Positions 16,761 to 26,599 of a DNA stretch of 64,000 nucleotides are shown one piece after another. The translations under genes were made by a program, and so were the position numbers. The stretch lies in contig NZ_JACCFJ010000001.1 of assembly GCF_013410345.1 (NCBI RefSeq), forward strand, positions 1,302,001 to 1,366,000, read 5' to 3'. The stretch is from Saccharopolyspora hordei. GTDB taxonomy: Bacteria > Actinomycetota > Actinomycetes > Mycobacteriales > Pseudonocardiaceae. Numbering within the stretch: position 1 is the stretch's first letter; each line of letters begins with the position of its first letter. The notes below the pieces were generated by a model. That model searched no databases and was not told the origin of the DNA. It saw only the letters and a list, made by a program, of their open reading frames with translations.

Positions 16761-17855
16761 ATGTCCGGCGTGACGACGCGGCCGGAACCAGCAACAGGGG
16801 AGGAGACCCCCGCCCCGATCGACAGCTCGGGACGACCGGTCACCCCGGACGGCGCCGAGTCGGGCGCCGACGAGGAGCCGCGGCTCACCGTCGCGGCGGT
16901 GGCCCGCCGCCTCGGTGTCGCACCCGCGACCCTGCGCACCTGGGACCGCCGCTACGGGTTGGGACCGAGCGACCACACCAGCGGTCGCCACCGACGGTAC
17001 GGACCCGCGGACATCGCGCGCTTGGAACAGATGCAGCGCGCCCTGCTGCGCGGTGCCTCGCCGATGGAGGCCGCCCGGTACGCGCGCACGGTCTCCGCGC
17101 AGCCACCGTCCCAGCACGAGGTCGCCGAGCAGCCGGCGGAGAGCGGTGACGGCCCGGTGTTGCTGTCCGGCGTCCTGGACGCCGGGGACGGCATCAAGCT
17201 GGTCGGCTCCAACACCGGTGGCCGCGGCCTCAAGCTCAGCGGCGCGGGGCCCGAGGCCCGCGGTCTGGGGCGCGCGGCGCTCGCGCTGGACTCCTGGTCG
17301 GTGCAGCGCCTGCTCATCGAGGCGATGAGCGCGGAGGGCGTCGTCGCCACGTGGAAGAACATGCTGCAGCCCGTGCTGCGCGCGGTGGTCGAGCGCCGCC
17401 AGCGCTCCGGCTCGGGCATCGAGGTCGTGCAGCTGCTGGTCGACTGCGCCTCCACGGCGCTGCGGTCGGTGATCGCGACCGCGCCGCCCCCGCTCAACCC
17501 GCGCCCGGTGGTGCTCGCCCCGGTGCCCCGCGAGTCCCAGGAACTCGAGCTCGTGGCGCTCGCCGCCGCCCTGGCCGCCAACCGCGTCGGGCACCGCCTG
17601 TTCGGTGCCGGGCTGCCCAGCGAGGGGCTGGCGGCCGCGGTCCGGCGCTCCGCGCCCGCCGCGGTGGTGCTGTGGGCCGAGCAGGCGCACTACGCCTCGC
17701 CGCGGGTGCTGGAGGACATCCCGATCACCCGGCAGCGGGCGCGGGCGTTCGTGGCGGGCGCCGGGTGGTCGTCGGAGGCGCTGCCCGCGCACGTGGAGCG
17801 GCTCGGCCCGTTGGAGGCCGCTGTGGCTCGTGTTTCGGAAACCGTCCTGGGCTGA
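16761..17855 (+). CDS. MerR-family regulator with large C-terminal domain
   Basis: About 364 residues from the ATG at 16761; the frame is open from 16680 and the start is uncertain because no ribosome-binding site is strong. A winged-helix MerR DNA-binding domain, LTVAAVARRLGVAPATLRTW then DRRYGLGPSDHTSGRHRRY, lies near residues 40-90. The remainder resembles the helical plus Rossmann arrangement of B12-sensing MerR proteins (e.g. SWSVQRLLIEAMSAEGVVATW), but the cobalamin-ligating DxHxxG motif is not evident, so another ligand or none is likely. It shares a divergent promoter with whiB3 and precedes bldM, hinting at a developmental or stress role. Confidence 0.8.
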   Translation: MSGVTTRPEPATGEETPAPIDSSGRPVTPDGAESGADEEPRLTVAAVARRLGVAPATLRTWDRRYGLGPSDHTSGRHRRYGPADIARLEQMQRALLRGASPMEAARYARTVSAQPPSQHEVAEQPAESGDGPVLLSGVLDAGDGIKLVGSNTGGRGLKLSGAGPEARGLGRAALALDSWSVQRLLIEAMSAEGVVATWKNMLQPVLRAVVERRQRSGSGIEVVQLLVDCASTALRSVIATAPPPLNPRPVVLAPVPRESQELELVALAAALAANRVGHRLFGAGLPSEGLAAAVRRSAPAAVVLWAEQAHYASPRVLEDIPITRQRARAFVAGAGWSSEALPAHVERLGPLEAAVARVSETVLG

Positions 17856-18152
17856 GTTAGGCTCAGTGTGTTCAAAATCACATCGATCGTGTCAGGGCGA
17901 GCGGGTGGGTTCCTGCGGACGGGCGAAAAAGCGGTCACTGCGCGGTGCAATCGGGTGAATACTGCAGGTAAGAAGGGTGACAAGTGGCTGCACGGCGTAG
18001 TCGCTGATCTCCCTGCTCCGTTCCGGTGACCCGACTCGGACGGGGTGGCAGCAAAATTCTTGACGGATTAAGCACCGGATCGTGTCAAGGTTTTGGCCCC
18101 TGCGTCCGATAGGGGAGGTGGAACGTCACTCGCCTGCAGGAAAGGAGTTCCC
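17856..18152 (+). promoter_or_regulatory. bldM upstream region
   Basis: About 300 bases without a gene. The sequence is AT-richer than average. It contains an inverted repeat CTTGAC / GTCAAG (18059-18064 with 18084-18089) and a TCCGATAG-like box near 18106-18113, which faintly recalls the -10 of WhiG/sigma-28 promoters. This is consistent with a developmentally regulated promoter, but the match is weak. Confidence 0.35.
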
Positions 18153-18749
18153 GTGACGACGGTCCTGATCTGCGATGACCGACGTAGCGTCCGGGAAGGG
18201 CTCACTCGTGTGATGTCTGCCGTCCCCGGAGTGAGCCGGATCGATTGCGTCGCGCACGGCGACGAGCTGCTTGCCCGCTTCTCGCGGCAGGCCGTGGACG
18301 TGGTGCTGGTCGGCACGCAACGCGCGGTGCCGAACGGCGTCGAGGCCACCCGGCGGCTCGTGTCGGCGCACCCCCAAGCGAACGTGATCGTCTTCGGTGC
18401 TCCGGACGACGCAGCCAGCATCGCTGCCGCCATCGCCGGCGGTGCCCGCGGTTACCTCCGCTGGGACGCCTCGCGGCCGGAACTGGTCGCGGCGCTGGCG
18501 CACACGCTGGCGAGCACCTCGGTGCCCGCTCCCCGGCAGCCGTCCGACCCCGGTGTGCAGCTGACCGAGCGCGAGCTCCAGGTGCTGCGCGGCATGAGCC
18601 AGGGCAAGAGCAACGGCCAGATCGGCCGGGAGCTCTACCTCTCCGAGGACACGGTCAAGACCCACGCCCGCCGGCTGTTCCGCAAGCTCGGCGTGCGCGA
18701 CCGCGCGCAGGCCGTCGCGCACGGCTTCCGCCGCGGCCTCGTCGCTTGA
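18153..18749 (+). CDS. bldM: BldM-like orphan response regulator
   Basis: A 198-residue NarL-type regulator. The C-terminal LuxR HTH (LTERELQVLRGMSQGKSNGQ, then GRELYLSEDTVKTHARRLFR; residues about 135-190) is very close to Streptomyces BldM as I remember it. The N-terminal receiver keeps the acidic pair (CDD 7-9), but the phosphoacceptor position is Gly54 (VVLVGTQRAVPNG) where BldM has Asp54, and the conserved Lys is Arg/Trp-like (YLRWDASR). It therefore cannot be activated by Asp phosphorylation. No histidine kinase is adjacent. GTG start with AAAGGAG 5 bases upstream. Confidence 0.82.
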   Translation: MTTVLICDDRRSVREGLTRVMSAVPGVSRIDCVAHGDELLARFSRQAVDVVLVGTQRAVPNGVEATRRLVSAHPQANVIVFGAPDDAASIAAAIAGGARGYLRWDASRPELVAALAHTLASTSVPAPRQPSDPGVQLTERELQVLRGMSQGKSNGQIGRELYLSEDTVKTHARRLFRKLGVRDRAQAVAHGFRRGLVA

Positions 18750-18858
18750 CCGTGCGGTCCGAGCGCATCGGCGGGTCGGCTGCGCAGGCCGCCGGTGCAC
18801 GACGGGGAAGTGGGTCCTGCACGAGCTGACGTTACGGGGTCGGGTGTGGCTCGCGTCA

Positions 18859-18890
18859 CCGCCGGGGCGGCCGGAACGGCGCCCCGGCGG
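18859..18890 (+). terminator. terminator after bldM
   Basis: Exact 10-bp arms CCGCCGGGGC and GCCCCGGCGG (18859-18868 with 18881-18890) enclose a 12-base loop about 110 bases after the bldM stop. The stem is GC-rich without a U-tract, as usual in this DNA. Confidence 0.55.
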
Positions 18891-19239
18891 GCGGGATGGC
18901 GCGAGCCGCGGCCCCGTCGGGAGCCGGGGCGAACGCCCCGAAGCGGACCCACGAGACGAACCGGAGGTGCGCCCCGGAGCGTCCCCGGTCCCCGCGCGGC
19001 GCCCCCGGCCCCGGCACACCCGCCTGCCCGTGCGGGATCTCGATGACCAGGCAGAACGCCGTCCCGTGCGTCGTCTGGTAGATGTGGATGCGTGACCACC
19101 CCCGTCCCTGATCCCGAGTCCCTGTTCAACGAGCGCTCAACGGCCGGTACGGTGAGCTCGGCGCGGCGTGCGGTGCACGCGATGTCCGCCGGGCAAATCC
19201 GAGTCGCTTGAACGCGTAACACCAGGGCTGCTGTCTGCG
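18891..19239. other. gap between bldM and sigD
   Basis: No gene is called in these 349 bases. A minus-strand frame around 18900-19095 encodes an interesting HIYQTTHGTAFCLVIEIPHG stretch but has no usable start codon. The sigD promoter should lie near 19100-19220, where the DNA becomes AT-richer, but no clear -35/-10 pair was identified. Confidence 0.4.
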
Positions 19240-19812
19240 ATGACCAACGTGGGGGACGGGCTGGACGCTCTTGTAAGCGCCGCCGTCGACGGCGATCGTC
19301 AGTCGATCGAGCGCTTGCTGGCCGAAATCCGTCCTTTGGTGGTGCGGTACTGCCGCGCCAGAGTCGGACGAAACGAGAGGTCGTTCGCGTCAGCGGACGA
19401 CGTGGCCCAAGAGGTGTGCCTCGCGGTGCTGACCGCGTTGCCCTCCTACAAGGACCAGGGTCGTCCGTTCCTGGCGTTCGTGTACGGCATCGCCGCGCAC
19501 AAGGTGGCTGATGCGCACCGAGCGTTGGCCCGCAACCGTTCTGAACCGGTGGCGGACGTTCCGGACACCCCGGAGTCCGAAGCCGGTCCAGAGCAGCGGG
19601 CGATGCAAGGTGAGCTCTCGGGCAGGATGGCGCAACTGCTTCGCGTCCTCCCGGCCAAGCAGCGGGAGATCCTGCTGCTCCGGGTGGTCGTCGGGTTGTC
19701 GGCGGAGGAAACCGCCGAAGCGGTCGGTTCGACACCGGGCGCGGTACGCGTGGCGCAGCACCGCGCGTTGGCCCGGCTGCGGAAGACGCTGTCCGCGGAG
19801 GAGGTGGTCTGA
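19240..19812 (+). CDS. sigD: ECF sigma factor SigD
   Basis: A 190-residue extracytoplasmic-function sigma factor. Region 2 has RPLVVRYCRARVG, SADDVAQEVCLAVLTALPSY and RPFLAFVYGIAAHKVADAHR; region 4 has LPAKQREILLLRVVVGLSAE and a recognition helix AEAVGSTPGAVRVAQHRAL. It matches mycobacterial SigD nearly end to end. ATG 19240 is chosen by comparison with SigD; there is no good ribosome-binding site, and the frame is open 24 codons upstream. The next gene begins directly after its stop and encodes the cognate anti-sigma factor. Confidence 0.92.
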   Translation: MTNVGDGLDALVSAAVDGDRQSIERLLAEIRPLVVRYCRARVGRNERSFASADDVAQEVCLAVLTALPSYKDQGRPFLAFVYGIAAHKVADAHRALARNRSEPVADVPDTPESEAGPEQRAMQGELSGRMAQLLRVLPAKQREILLLRVVVGLSAEETAEAVGSTPGAVRVAQHRALARLRKTLSAEEVV

Positions 19813-20910
19813 GTGGCTGAGCGGAGAGGGCCCGAGGGGGAGTCGGCAGGACGCGACCCGGTCGAGTCCAGCCAGCACGACGACCGTTCGATCCGGGCTG
19901 ACGAGCGGGACCTGGCTCCCGCCGACGTGCCCGCGGACGAGGGAACGGAACTGAGCGACAACCAGCGGAACCCCGACTCGGCCGAGGCCGGGACCACCCC
20001 GAGCGACGCCGGAGACGACGGCGCCGCGGTGCTCGCCTTCCGGCAGCGGTCGGAGGGCCAGGACAGCGCAGGCGACTCCGGCGAGCTGGTCGACCACGAC
20101 GACGTGGACGAGCCGATCGACCTGGCCGCCCTGCAGGACGACGACGAGCTGCTGGACGCGCTCGGCGGGACCAACCCCGACGTGGCGGTCCCCGCGGCCG
20201 GCGAACGTCCCAGCCTGGAGGCGCTGCTGGTGGCCTGGCGGCGCGACGTCGACTCCTCGCCGATCGGCGAGCTCGTCGACGTGGAGACCGCGGCCTCCGC
20301 GATCGCGGCGGGCACGCGCCCGCGCCGGTGGGTCAAGCGGCGGCACCTGGTGCCGGTCGCGACCGCCGCTGCCGTGCTGATGATCGGGTTCACCGGCGTC
20401 GGCGTGGCGGCCCGCGACGCGCAGCCCGGCGACATGCTGTGGGGCGTCGCGCAGGTCCTCTACTCCGACCACACCCGCGCCGTGCAGGCCGCGAGCTCGG
20501 CGCGCGAAGACCTCAACACCGCGGAGAGCGCGATAGAGCGCGGCAACCGGACCGAGGCCGAGGCCGCGCTGCAGGCGGCCCAGCAGCAGATGCGCGTCGT
20601 GGACGACGAGCACGGGTTGTCGGACCTGCAGGCCGCGCACGCGTCGCTGACCAAGCGGATCGACCGGGGCACCGGCCAGCCGAGCAGCGACCAGTCGACC
20701 CCGCTGACCACGCCGCCGACCTCGACGCCGTCGCCGTCGCAGCCGCCGGAGCTGCCGGACCCGACGGACAGCTCGTCGATCCCGCCGACCTCGTCGACCC
20801 CGACGGAGACGACCACCTCGCCCAGCGAGACCAGCGGGAGCTCGGAGAACCCGTCGAGCGGTTGGGGCGGGCTGTTCCCGCACGACAGCAGCAGCACCAG
20901 CCACCCGTGA
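19813..20910 (+). CDS. rsdA: anti-sigma-D factor RsdA
   Basis: A 365-residue single-pass membrane protein. The acidic N-terminal half contains the short sigma-binding segment DDDELLDALGG (near residue 110). This is followed by RRHLVPVATAAAVLMIGFTG (membrane helix, near 175-195) and an extracytoplasmic helical region, AREDLNTAESAIERGNRTEA. The C-terminal 90 residues are a Pro/Ser/Thr-rich stalk. In M. tuberculosis RsdA holds SigD at the membrane until proteolysis releases it. The GTG start directly follows the sigD stop, so the pair is translationally coupled. Confidence 0.88.
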   Translation: MAERRGPEGESAGRDPVESSQHDDRSIRADERDLAPADVPADEGTELSDNQRNPDSAEAGTTPSDAGDDGAAVLAFRQRSEGQDSAGDSGELVDHDDVDEPIDLAALQDDDELLDALGGTNPDVAVPAAGERPSLEALLVAWRRDVDSSPIGELVDVETAASAIAAGTRPRRWVKRRHLVPVATAAAVLMIGFTGVGVAARDAQPGDMLWGVAQVLYSDHTRAVQAASSAREDLNTAESAIERGNRTEAEAALQAAQQQMRVVDDEHGLSDLQAAHASLTKRIDRGTGQPSSDQSTPLTTPPTSTPSPSQPPELPDPTDSSSIPPTSSTPTETTTSPSETSGSSENPSSGWGGLFPHDSSSTSHP

Positions 20911-20920
20911 CCGTCTGACC

Positions 20921-20967
20921 GGACCCACCCCGTGCGCGGCGTCAAGCCGTGACGGCGGGGTGGGTCC
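20921..20967. terminator. bidirectional terminator between rsdA and DUF5319 gene
   Basis: The 12-base arms GGACCCACCCCG (20921-20932) and its exact complement (20956-20967) flank a 23-base loop in the space between two convergent genes. It should end both transcripts. Confidence 0.75.
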
Positions 20968-21018
20968 GCGCGTTCGGGCCCGGGGACGCGCGGCTCCCCC
21001 AGGCGGGACGACCGGTGG

Positions 21019-21414
21019 TCAGTGGCTGGTCTCGCTCTCCGTGACCCCGTCGGCGTAGCCGCGGCAGTACTCCCACGTCACGTACTCACTGGGGTTCGGG
21101 TCGAAGGCGGGCTCGTGCGGGCGCATCCGCCCGTCGTGCAGCAGCTGCTCCAAGCTGGCCCGCAGCAGCTCCCAGTCGTGGTAGTGGCACTCACCGCAGT
21201 CGGTGCAGTCCACCACGATGCCGCGGATGCCGCGGGGCTCCAGCAGCGCCTGGTAGACCGCGAGGTCGGTCAGGTCCGCGAGCAGTTCGGCGCGTTCCTC
21301 GTCACCGAGCGGCAGGTCGTCGTCGGTGTCGTGATCACCGAGTGCCATGCTCGGGTCTTCCGGGTCGCCCGCGAACGGGTCTGGGGGCATCGGATCGTGC
21401 GGCACGGCCCGCAC
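21019..21414 (-). CDS. DUF5319 family protein (Rv3412-like)
   Basis: A 131-residue cytoplasmic protein of unknown function. The conserved core is LADLAVYQALLEPRGIRG (residue order E-L-L-A-D-L-T-D-L-A here), DCTDCGECHYHDWELLR (near residues 69-85) and SEYVTWEYCRGYADG. Three clustered Cys and His could bind zinc or an iron-sulfur cluster. It corresponds to Rv3412, which also lies between the sigD operon and guaB2. The GTG start at 21414 fits that homologue's N-terminus; an ATG eight codons in (21390) is the alternative. No strong ribosome-binding site supports either. Confidence 0.85.
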   Translation of the reverse strand: MRAVPHDPMPPDPFAGDPEDPSMALGDHDTDDDLPLGDEERAELLADLTDLAVYQALLEPRGIRGIVVDCTDCGECHYHDWELLRASLEQLLHDGRMRPHEPAFDPNPSEYVTWEYCRGYADGVTESETSH

Positions 21415-21591
21415 GGTACCGGCTGTGTCCACCTCGTGGGGCTGTCGGGGCGGTGTGTCCTCCGAGCCGCCCGCCGCGCGGGGTGGCCTGGCGCACGCCT
21501 GCGAGGACGCGCCAGCGGGCCGCTGACCTGTGTTCTCTATCATCGGGGGAATCCCCGAAGCCGACGTCGCGTTGCCCGACGTAGCCGTTGA

Positions 21592-23181
<1,590 letters not shown>

Positions 23182-23192
23182 CGCCACCGACC

Positions 23193-23223
23193 CGGCCGCC
23201 GCGTCCCCCGGGCGCGGCGGCCG
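23193..23223 (+). terminator. guaB terminator
   Basis: The 11-bp arms CGGCCGCCGCG and CGCGGCGGCCG (23193-23203 with 23213-23223) with a 9-base loop lie 12 bases after the guaB stop. The hairpin may partly terminate or attenuate read-through into guaB3. Confidence 0.7.
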
Positions 23224-23340
23224 CGTCGTGCCCGGGGTGGTCGCCCGGTCACGGAGCGCGCAAGGCCCCCGCTGCGCGTCACACGGATGCCGCAGAGAGA
23301 ATGTCGTGTTGGACATCGGGGCCCCGAGGAGGTACTGACG

Positions 23341-24471
23341 GTGCGCGATCAGGTGGAGATCGGCATGGGCCGCACAGCGATGCGCGGCTACGACTTGGAC
23401 GACGTGGCGATCGTGCCCTCCCGGCGCACCCGCTCCTCGAAGGACGTGTCGCTGGCGTGGCAGATCGACGCGTACCGCTTCGACATCCCGCTGGTCACGC
23501 ACCCCACCGACGCGGTCGTCTCGCCCGCGACGGCGGTGCGCATCGGTGAGCTCGGCGGTCTCGGCGTGCTCAACGCCGAGGGGCTGTGGGCGCGGCACGA
23601 GGACGTCGAGCAGAAGCTGTTCGACGTGGTGCGGGCCGCGGAGGAGGAGAGCGACCCGGACGCGGCGATCCGCCTGCTGCAGGACCTGCACGCCGCGCCG
23701 ATCCGGCACGACCTGCTCACCGACGCGCTGAAGCAGATCAAGGACTCCGGTGTCACCGTGGCCGCGCGGGTCAGCCCGCAGCACGCCGAGGAGCTCACCC
23801 CGGACCTGCTCGCGGCCGGCGTCGAGGTGCTGTTCGTGCAGGGCACGATCATCTCCGCCGAGCACGTGGCCCGGGACGGCGAGCCGCTGAACCTCAAGCG
23901 CTTCATCGCCGACCTCGACGTCCCCGTGGTCGCCGGCGGGGTCGGCGACTACCGCACCGCGATGCACCTGATGCGCACCGGTGCGGCCGGGGTGATCGTC
24001 GGCTTCGGCCGGTCCCGCGCCGCGACGACCACCCAGGTGCTGGGCATCGGGGTGCCGATGGCCACGGCGATCGCCGACGCCGCTGCCGCGCGCCGCGACT
24101 ACCTGGACGAGACCGGCGGCCGGTACGTGCACGTGATCGCCGACGGGGCGCTGACCTACTCCGGCGACATCGCCAAGGCGATCGCCTGCGGCGCGGACGC
24201 GGTGATGCTCGGCGAGGCGCTGACCGAGGCGACGGAGTCCCCGGGCCAGGGCTACTACTGGACCGCGGCGGCCGCGCACCCGAGCCTGCCGCGCAGCGAG
24301 ATCGTCGGCTTCGCCGGGTCGGAGGCGGACCTGGAGACGGTGCTGTTCGGTCCGAGCAGCGACCCGTACGGCACGCTGAACCTCTTCGGCGGCCTCCGCC
24401 GCGCGATGGCCAAGACGGGCTACCGGGACCTCAAGGAGTTCCAGAAGGTCGGCCTGACCCTGCGTGGCTGA
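23341..24471 (+). CDS. guaB3: GuaB3-type IMPDH/GMPR family protein
   Basis: A 376-residue TIM barrel of the IMPDH/GMP reductase superfamily without CBS domains. It closely follows mycobacterial GuaB3: DLDDVAIVPSRRTRSSKDVS, PVVAGGVGDY, HVIADGALTYSGDIAKAIACG, and the ending GGLRRAMAKTGYRDLKEFQK. The barrel loop where IMPDH has its catalytic Cys reads GFGRSRAATTTQ (221-232), so the Cys that carries the covalent intermediate is not apparent. GMP reductase-like activity has been proposed for GuaB3 proteins. GTG start with GAGGAGGT 8 bases upstream. Confidence 0.88.
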   Translation: MRDQVEIGMGRTAMRGYDLDDVAIVPSRRTRSSKDVSLAWQIDAYRFDIPLVTHPTDAVVSPATAVRIGELGGLGVLNAEGLWARHEDVEQKLFDVVRAAEEESDPDAAIRLLQDLHAAPIRHDLLTDALKQIKDSGVTVAARVSPQHAEELTPDLLAAGVEVLFVQGTIISAEHVARDGEPLNLKRFIADLDVPVVAGGVGDYRTAMHLMRTGAAGVIVGFGRSRAATTTQVLGIGVPMATAIADAAAARRDYLDETGGRYVHVIADGALTYSGDIAKAIACGADAVMLGEALTEATESPGQGYYWTAAAAHPSLPRSEIVGFAGSEADLETVLFGPSSDPYGTLNLFGGLRRAMAKTGYRDLKEFQKVGLTLRG

Positions 24472-24640
24472 CCGGCCGGGAGCTCCCCGGCGGTGCCGGG
24501 GCGAGGCCGGGCCGAGGTGAAGGGCGGTTCACCGCGGCGCACGCGGCCCTCGGTTGCCCGGGTCCCGGCCCCCTCCGCGGCTGCGGTCGGTGAGTCCGGA
24601 CCTGGTGCCGTGCGGGGGATCTTGTGCGGTCAAGGTCTGG

Positions 24641-24654
24641 CTACTGGCGAGTAG
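24641..24654. promoter_or_regulatory. palindromic operator in the choD promoter
   Basis: CTACT (24641-24645) and AGTAG (24650-24654) are exact inverted repeats around GGCG, 20 bases before the choD ATG and just upstream of a TAGTCT -10-like hexamer. The size and position fit a TetR-type repressor of lipid or sterol genes. It does not match the KstR site I know, so the regulator remains open. Confidence 0.5.
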
Positions 24655-24674
24655 TTGCGTCTAGTCTGTCGCGC

Positions 24675-26387
24675 ATGGCAGGACGTGACGGGGCGCACCA
24701 GGGTGACACCGACTTCGACGTGGTCGTGATCGGGTCCGGGTTCGGCGGCAGCGTGGCCGCACTGCGGCTGACCGAGAAGGGCTACCGCGTGGCGGTGCTC
24801 GAAGCCGGCCGCCGGTTCACCGACGACGAGTTGCCGAAGACGTCGTGGGACCTGCGCAAGTTCCTGTGGGCACCGCAGCTCGGCTGCTACGGCGTGCAGC
24901 GGATCCACATGCTGCGCAACGTGCTGATCCTCGCCGGGGCGGGCGTCGGCGGCGGGTCGCTGAACTACGCCAACACCCTCTACCGGCCGCTCAAGCCGTT
25001 CTACCGGGACCCCCAGTGGGCGCACATCACCGACTGGGAGGCCGAGCTCGCCCCGTACTACGACCAGGCGACTCGGATGCTCGGCGTGGTGGAGAACCCG
25101 ACCACCACGCCGTCGGACGTGGTGATGAAGGAGGTCGCGAAGCAGATGGGCGTCGCGGACACCTTCCACACCACCCCGGTCGGCGTCTACTTCGGCACCG
25201 CGGGCAAGACCGACCCCGACCCGTACTTCGGCGGCGCCGGGCCCGCCCGCACCGGGTGCACCGAGTGCGGCGCCTGCATGACGGGCTGCCGCGTCGGGGC
25301 GAAGAACACGCTGGTGAAGAACTACCTGTACCTGGCCGAGGCGGGTGGCGCGCAGGTGTTCCCGCTGACCACGGTCAACCGCCTGGCGCAGGGCGCCGAC
25401 GGCCGCTGGCGCATCGGCACGGTGCGCACCGGGGCGAAGTGGAACCGCCGGCCGCGCGTGTTCCGCGCCGACCACGTGGTGCTGGCCGCCGGCACCTGGG
25501 GCACGCAGAACCTGCTGCACCGCAGCAAGGCGCGCGGCGACCTGCCGCGGCTGTCCGACCGGCTCGGGTACCTGACCCGCACCAACTCCGAGGCGATCAT
25601 CGGCGCGCAGATGCCGAAGGTCGACCCCGAGCGGGACTTCTCCACCGGGGTCGCGATCACCTCGTCGTTCCACCCCGACGAGGACACCCACATCGAACCG
25701 GTGCGCTACACCAAGGGCGCCAACGCGATGGGGCTGCTGCAGACCCTGCCCACCAAGGGCGGGACCTCCGAGTCGCGGATCCGGCAGTGGTTCCGCTACC
25801 TGCGCAAGCACCCGCTGCAGACGCTGCGCATGCTCTCGGTGAAGAACTGGAGCGAGCGCACGGTGATCCTGCTGGTGATGCAGAGCCTCGACAACTCGCT
25901 CACCACCAAGCTCCGCAAGCGCTTCGGACGCGCCCGGCTGACCTCCGAGCAGGGGCACGGCGCGCCGAACCCGACCTACATCCCGGCCGGGGAGCAGGCC
26001 AACGAGCTGGTCGCCGAGCAGATCGGCGGGATCGCGGGCGGCACCTGGGGCGAGCTGTTCGACATCCCGATGACCGCGCACTTCCTGGGTGGCTGCGCGA
26101 TCGGCGAGGACGCCGAGCACGGCGTGATCGACCCGTACCACCGGGCCTACGGCTACCCGACGATGTCCATCGTGGACGGTTCGGCGGTGAGCGCGAACCT
26201 CGGCGTGAACCCGTCGCTGACGATCACCGCGCAGGCGGAGCGGGCGTTCGCGATGTGGCCGAACAAGGGCGAGGCCGACCCGCGGCCCGACCAGCGCGAG
26301 GGCTACCGCCAGGTGGCCCCGGTGGAGCCCAAGGCCCCGATGGTCCCGGCCACCGCCCCGGCGGCCCTGCGCCTGCCCCTCGTCTGA
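24675..26387 (+). CDS. choD: ChoD-like GMC oxidoreductase
   Basis: A 570-residue FAD-dependent oxidoreductase annotated in mycobacteria as cholesterol oxidase ChoD. The dinucleotide-binding motif VVVIGSGFGGSVAALRL is near residue 17. A cluster of Cys, TGCTECGACMTGCRVGAKN (near 195-213), resembles a ferredoxin-type metal site and is typical of this subgroup rather than of classical secreted cholesterol oxidases. There is no signal peptide. The C-terminus has HFLGGCAIG and the GMC His/Asn region SANLGVNPSLTITA. It lies between guaB3 and guaA, as choD does next to guaB3 in M. tuberculosis. The true substrate is unproven. Confidence 0.85.
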   Translation: MAGRDGAHQGDTDFDVVVIGSGFGGSVAALRLTEKGYRVAVLEAGRRFTDDELPKTSWDLRKFLWAPQLGCYGVQRIHMLRNVLILAGAGVGGGSLNYANTLYRPLKPFYRDPQWAHITDWEAELAPYYDQATRMLGVVENPTTTPSDVVMKEVAKQMGVADTFHTTPVGVYFGTAGKTDPDPYFGGAGPARTGCTECGACMTGCRVGAKNTLVKNYLYLAEAGGAQVFPLTTVNRLAQGADGRWRIGTVRTGAKWNRRPRVFRADHVVLAAGTWGTQNLLHRSKARGDLPRLSDRLGYLTRTNSEAIIGAQMPKVDPERDFSTGVAITSSFHPDEDTHIEPVRYTKGANAMGLLQTLPTKGGTSESRIRQWFRYLRKHPLQTLRMLSVKNWSERTVILLVMQSLDNSLTTKLRKRFGRARLTSEQGHGAPNPTYIPAGEQANELVAEQIGGIAGGTWGELFDIPMTAHFLGGCAIGEDAEHGVIDPYHRAYGYPTMSIVDGSAVSANLGVNPSLTITAQAERAFAMWPNKGEADPRPDQREGYRQVAPVEPKAPMVPATAPAALRLPLV

Positions 26388-26397
26388 CGAGGTGAAC

Positions 26398-26434
26398 GGG
26401 CCCCTCCCGCCGACCGGGTCGGTGGGAGGGGCCC
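26398..26434 (+). terminator. choD terminator
   Basis: Long arms (26398-26415 with 26417-26434, GGGCCCCTCCC pairing with GGGAGGGGCCC, then CCGACC with GGTCGG, one mismatch) form a hairpin starting 11 bases after the choD stop. Confidence 0.85.
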
Positions 26435-26538
26435 GGCGCTCCCGGCCGCGCTGGTGCCGCCGGCGGCCGTGGTGTCGGCGGCCGGTTCGTGCCCGGTCGG
26501 CGGCGGAGGGGCGGCCGGTGGGGGCGCTGCGGCTGTGG

Positions 26539-26577
26539 CACCGGTTACCTGGGACAATCGGTCCCAGCTCACCGGTT
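26539..26577. promoter_or_regulatory. guaA promoter repeats
   Basis: An inverted repeat CTGGGAC / GTCCCAG (26549-26555 with 26561-26567) is flanked by two direct copies of CACCGGTT (26539-26546 and 26570-26577) 31 bases apart. The nested symmetric arrangement ends 22 bases before the guaA GTG. Either an operator or a 5'-UTR hairpin is possible. Confidence 0.45.
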
Positions 26578-26599
26578 CAGCTAGGAGGTCGCGGCCGAC

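Noticed and set aside
18084..18113. WhiG/sigma-28-like promoter before bldM
   Set aside because: TCAA and TCCGATAG resemble the consensus only partly, with 16 bases between, and other promoter types are equally possible. It is mentioned only in the region entry.
18900..19110. Minus-strand frame with a HIYQTTHGTAFCLVIEIPHG stretch between bldM and sigD
   Set aside because: The stretch looks protein-like, but no ATG, GTG or TTG exists in frame between the preceding stop and this segment, and there is no ribosome-binding site. It could be a gene remnant; evidence is too thin to call.
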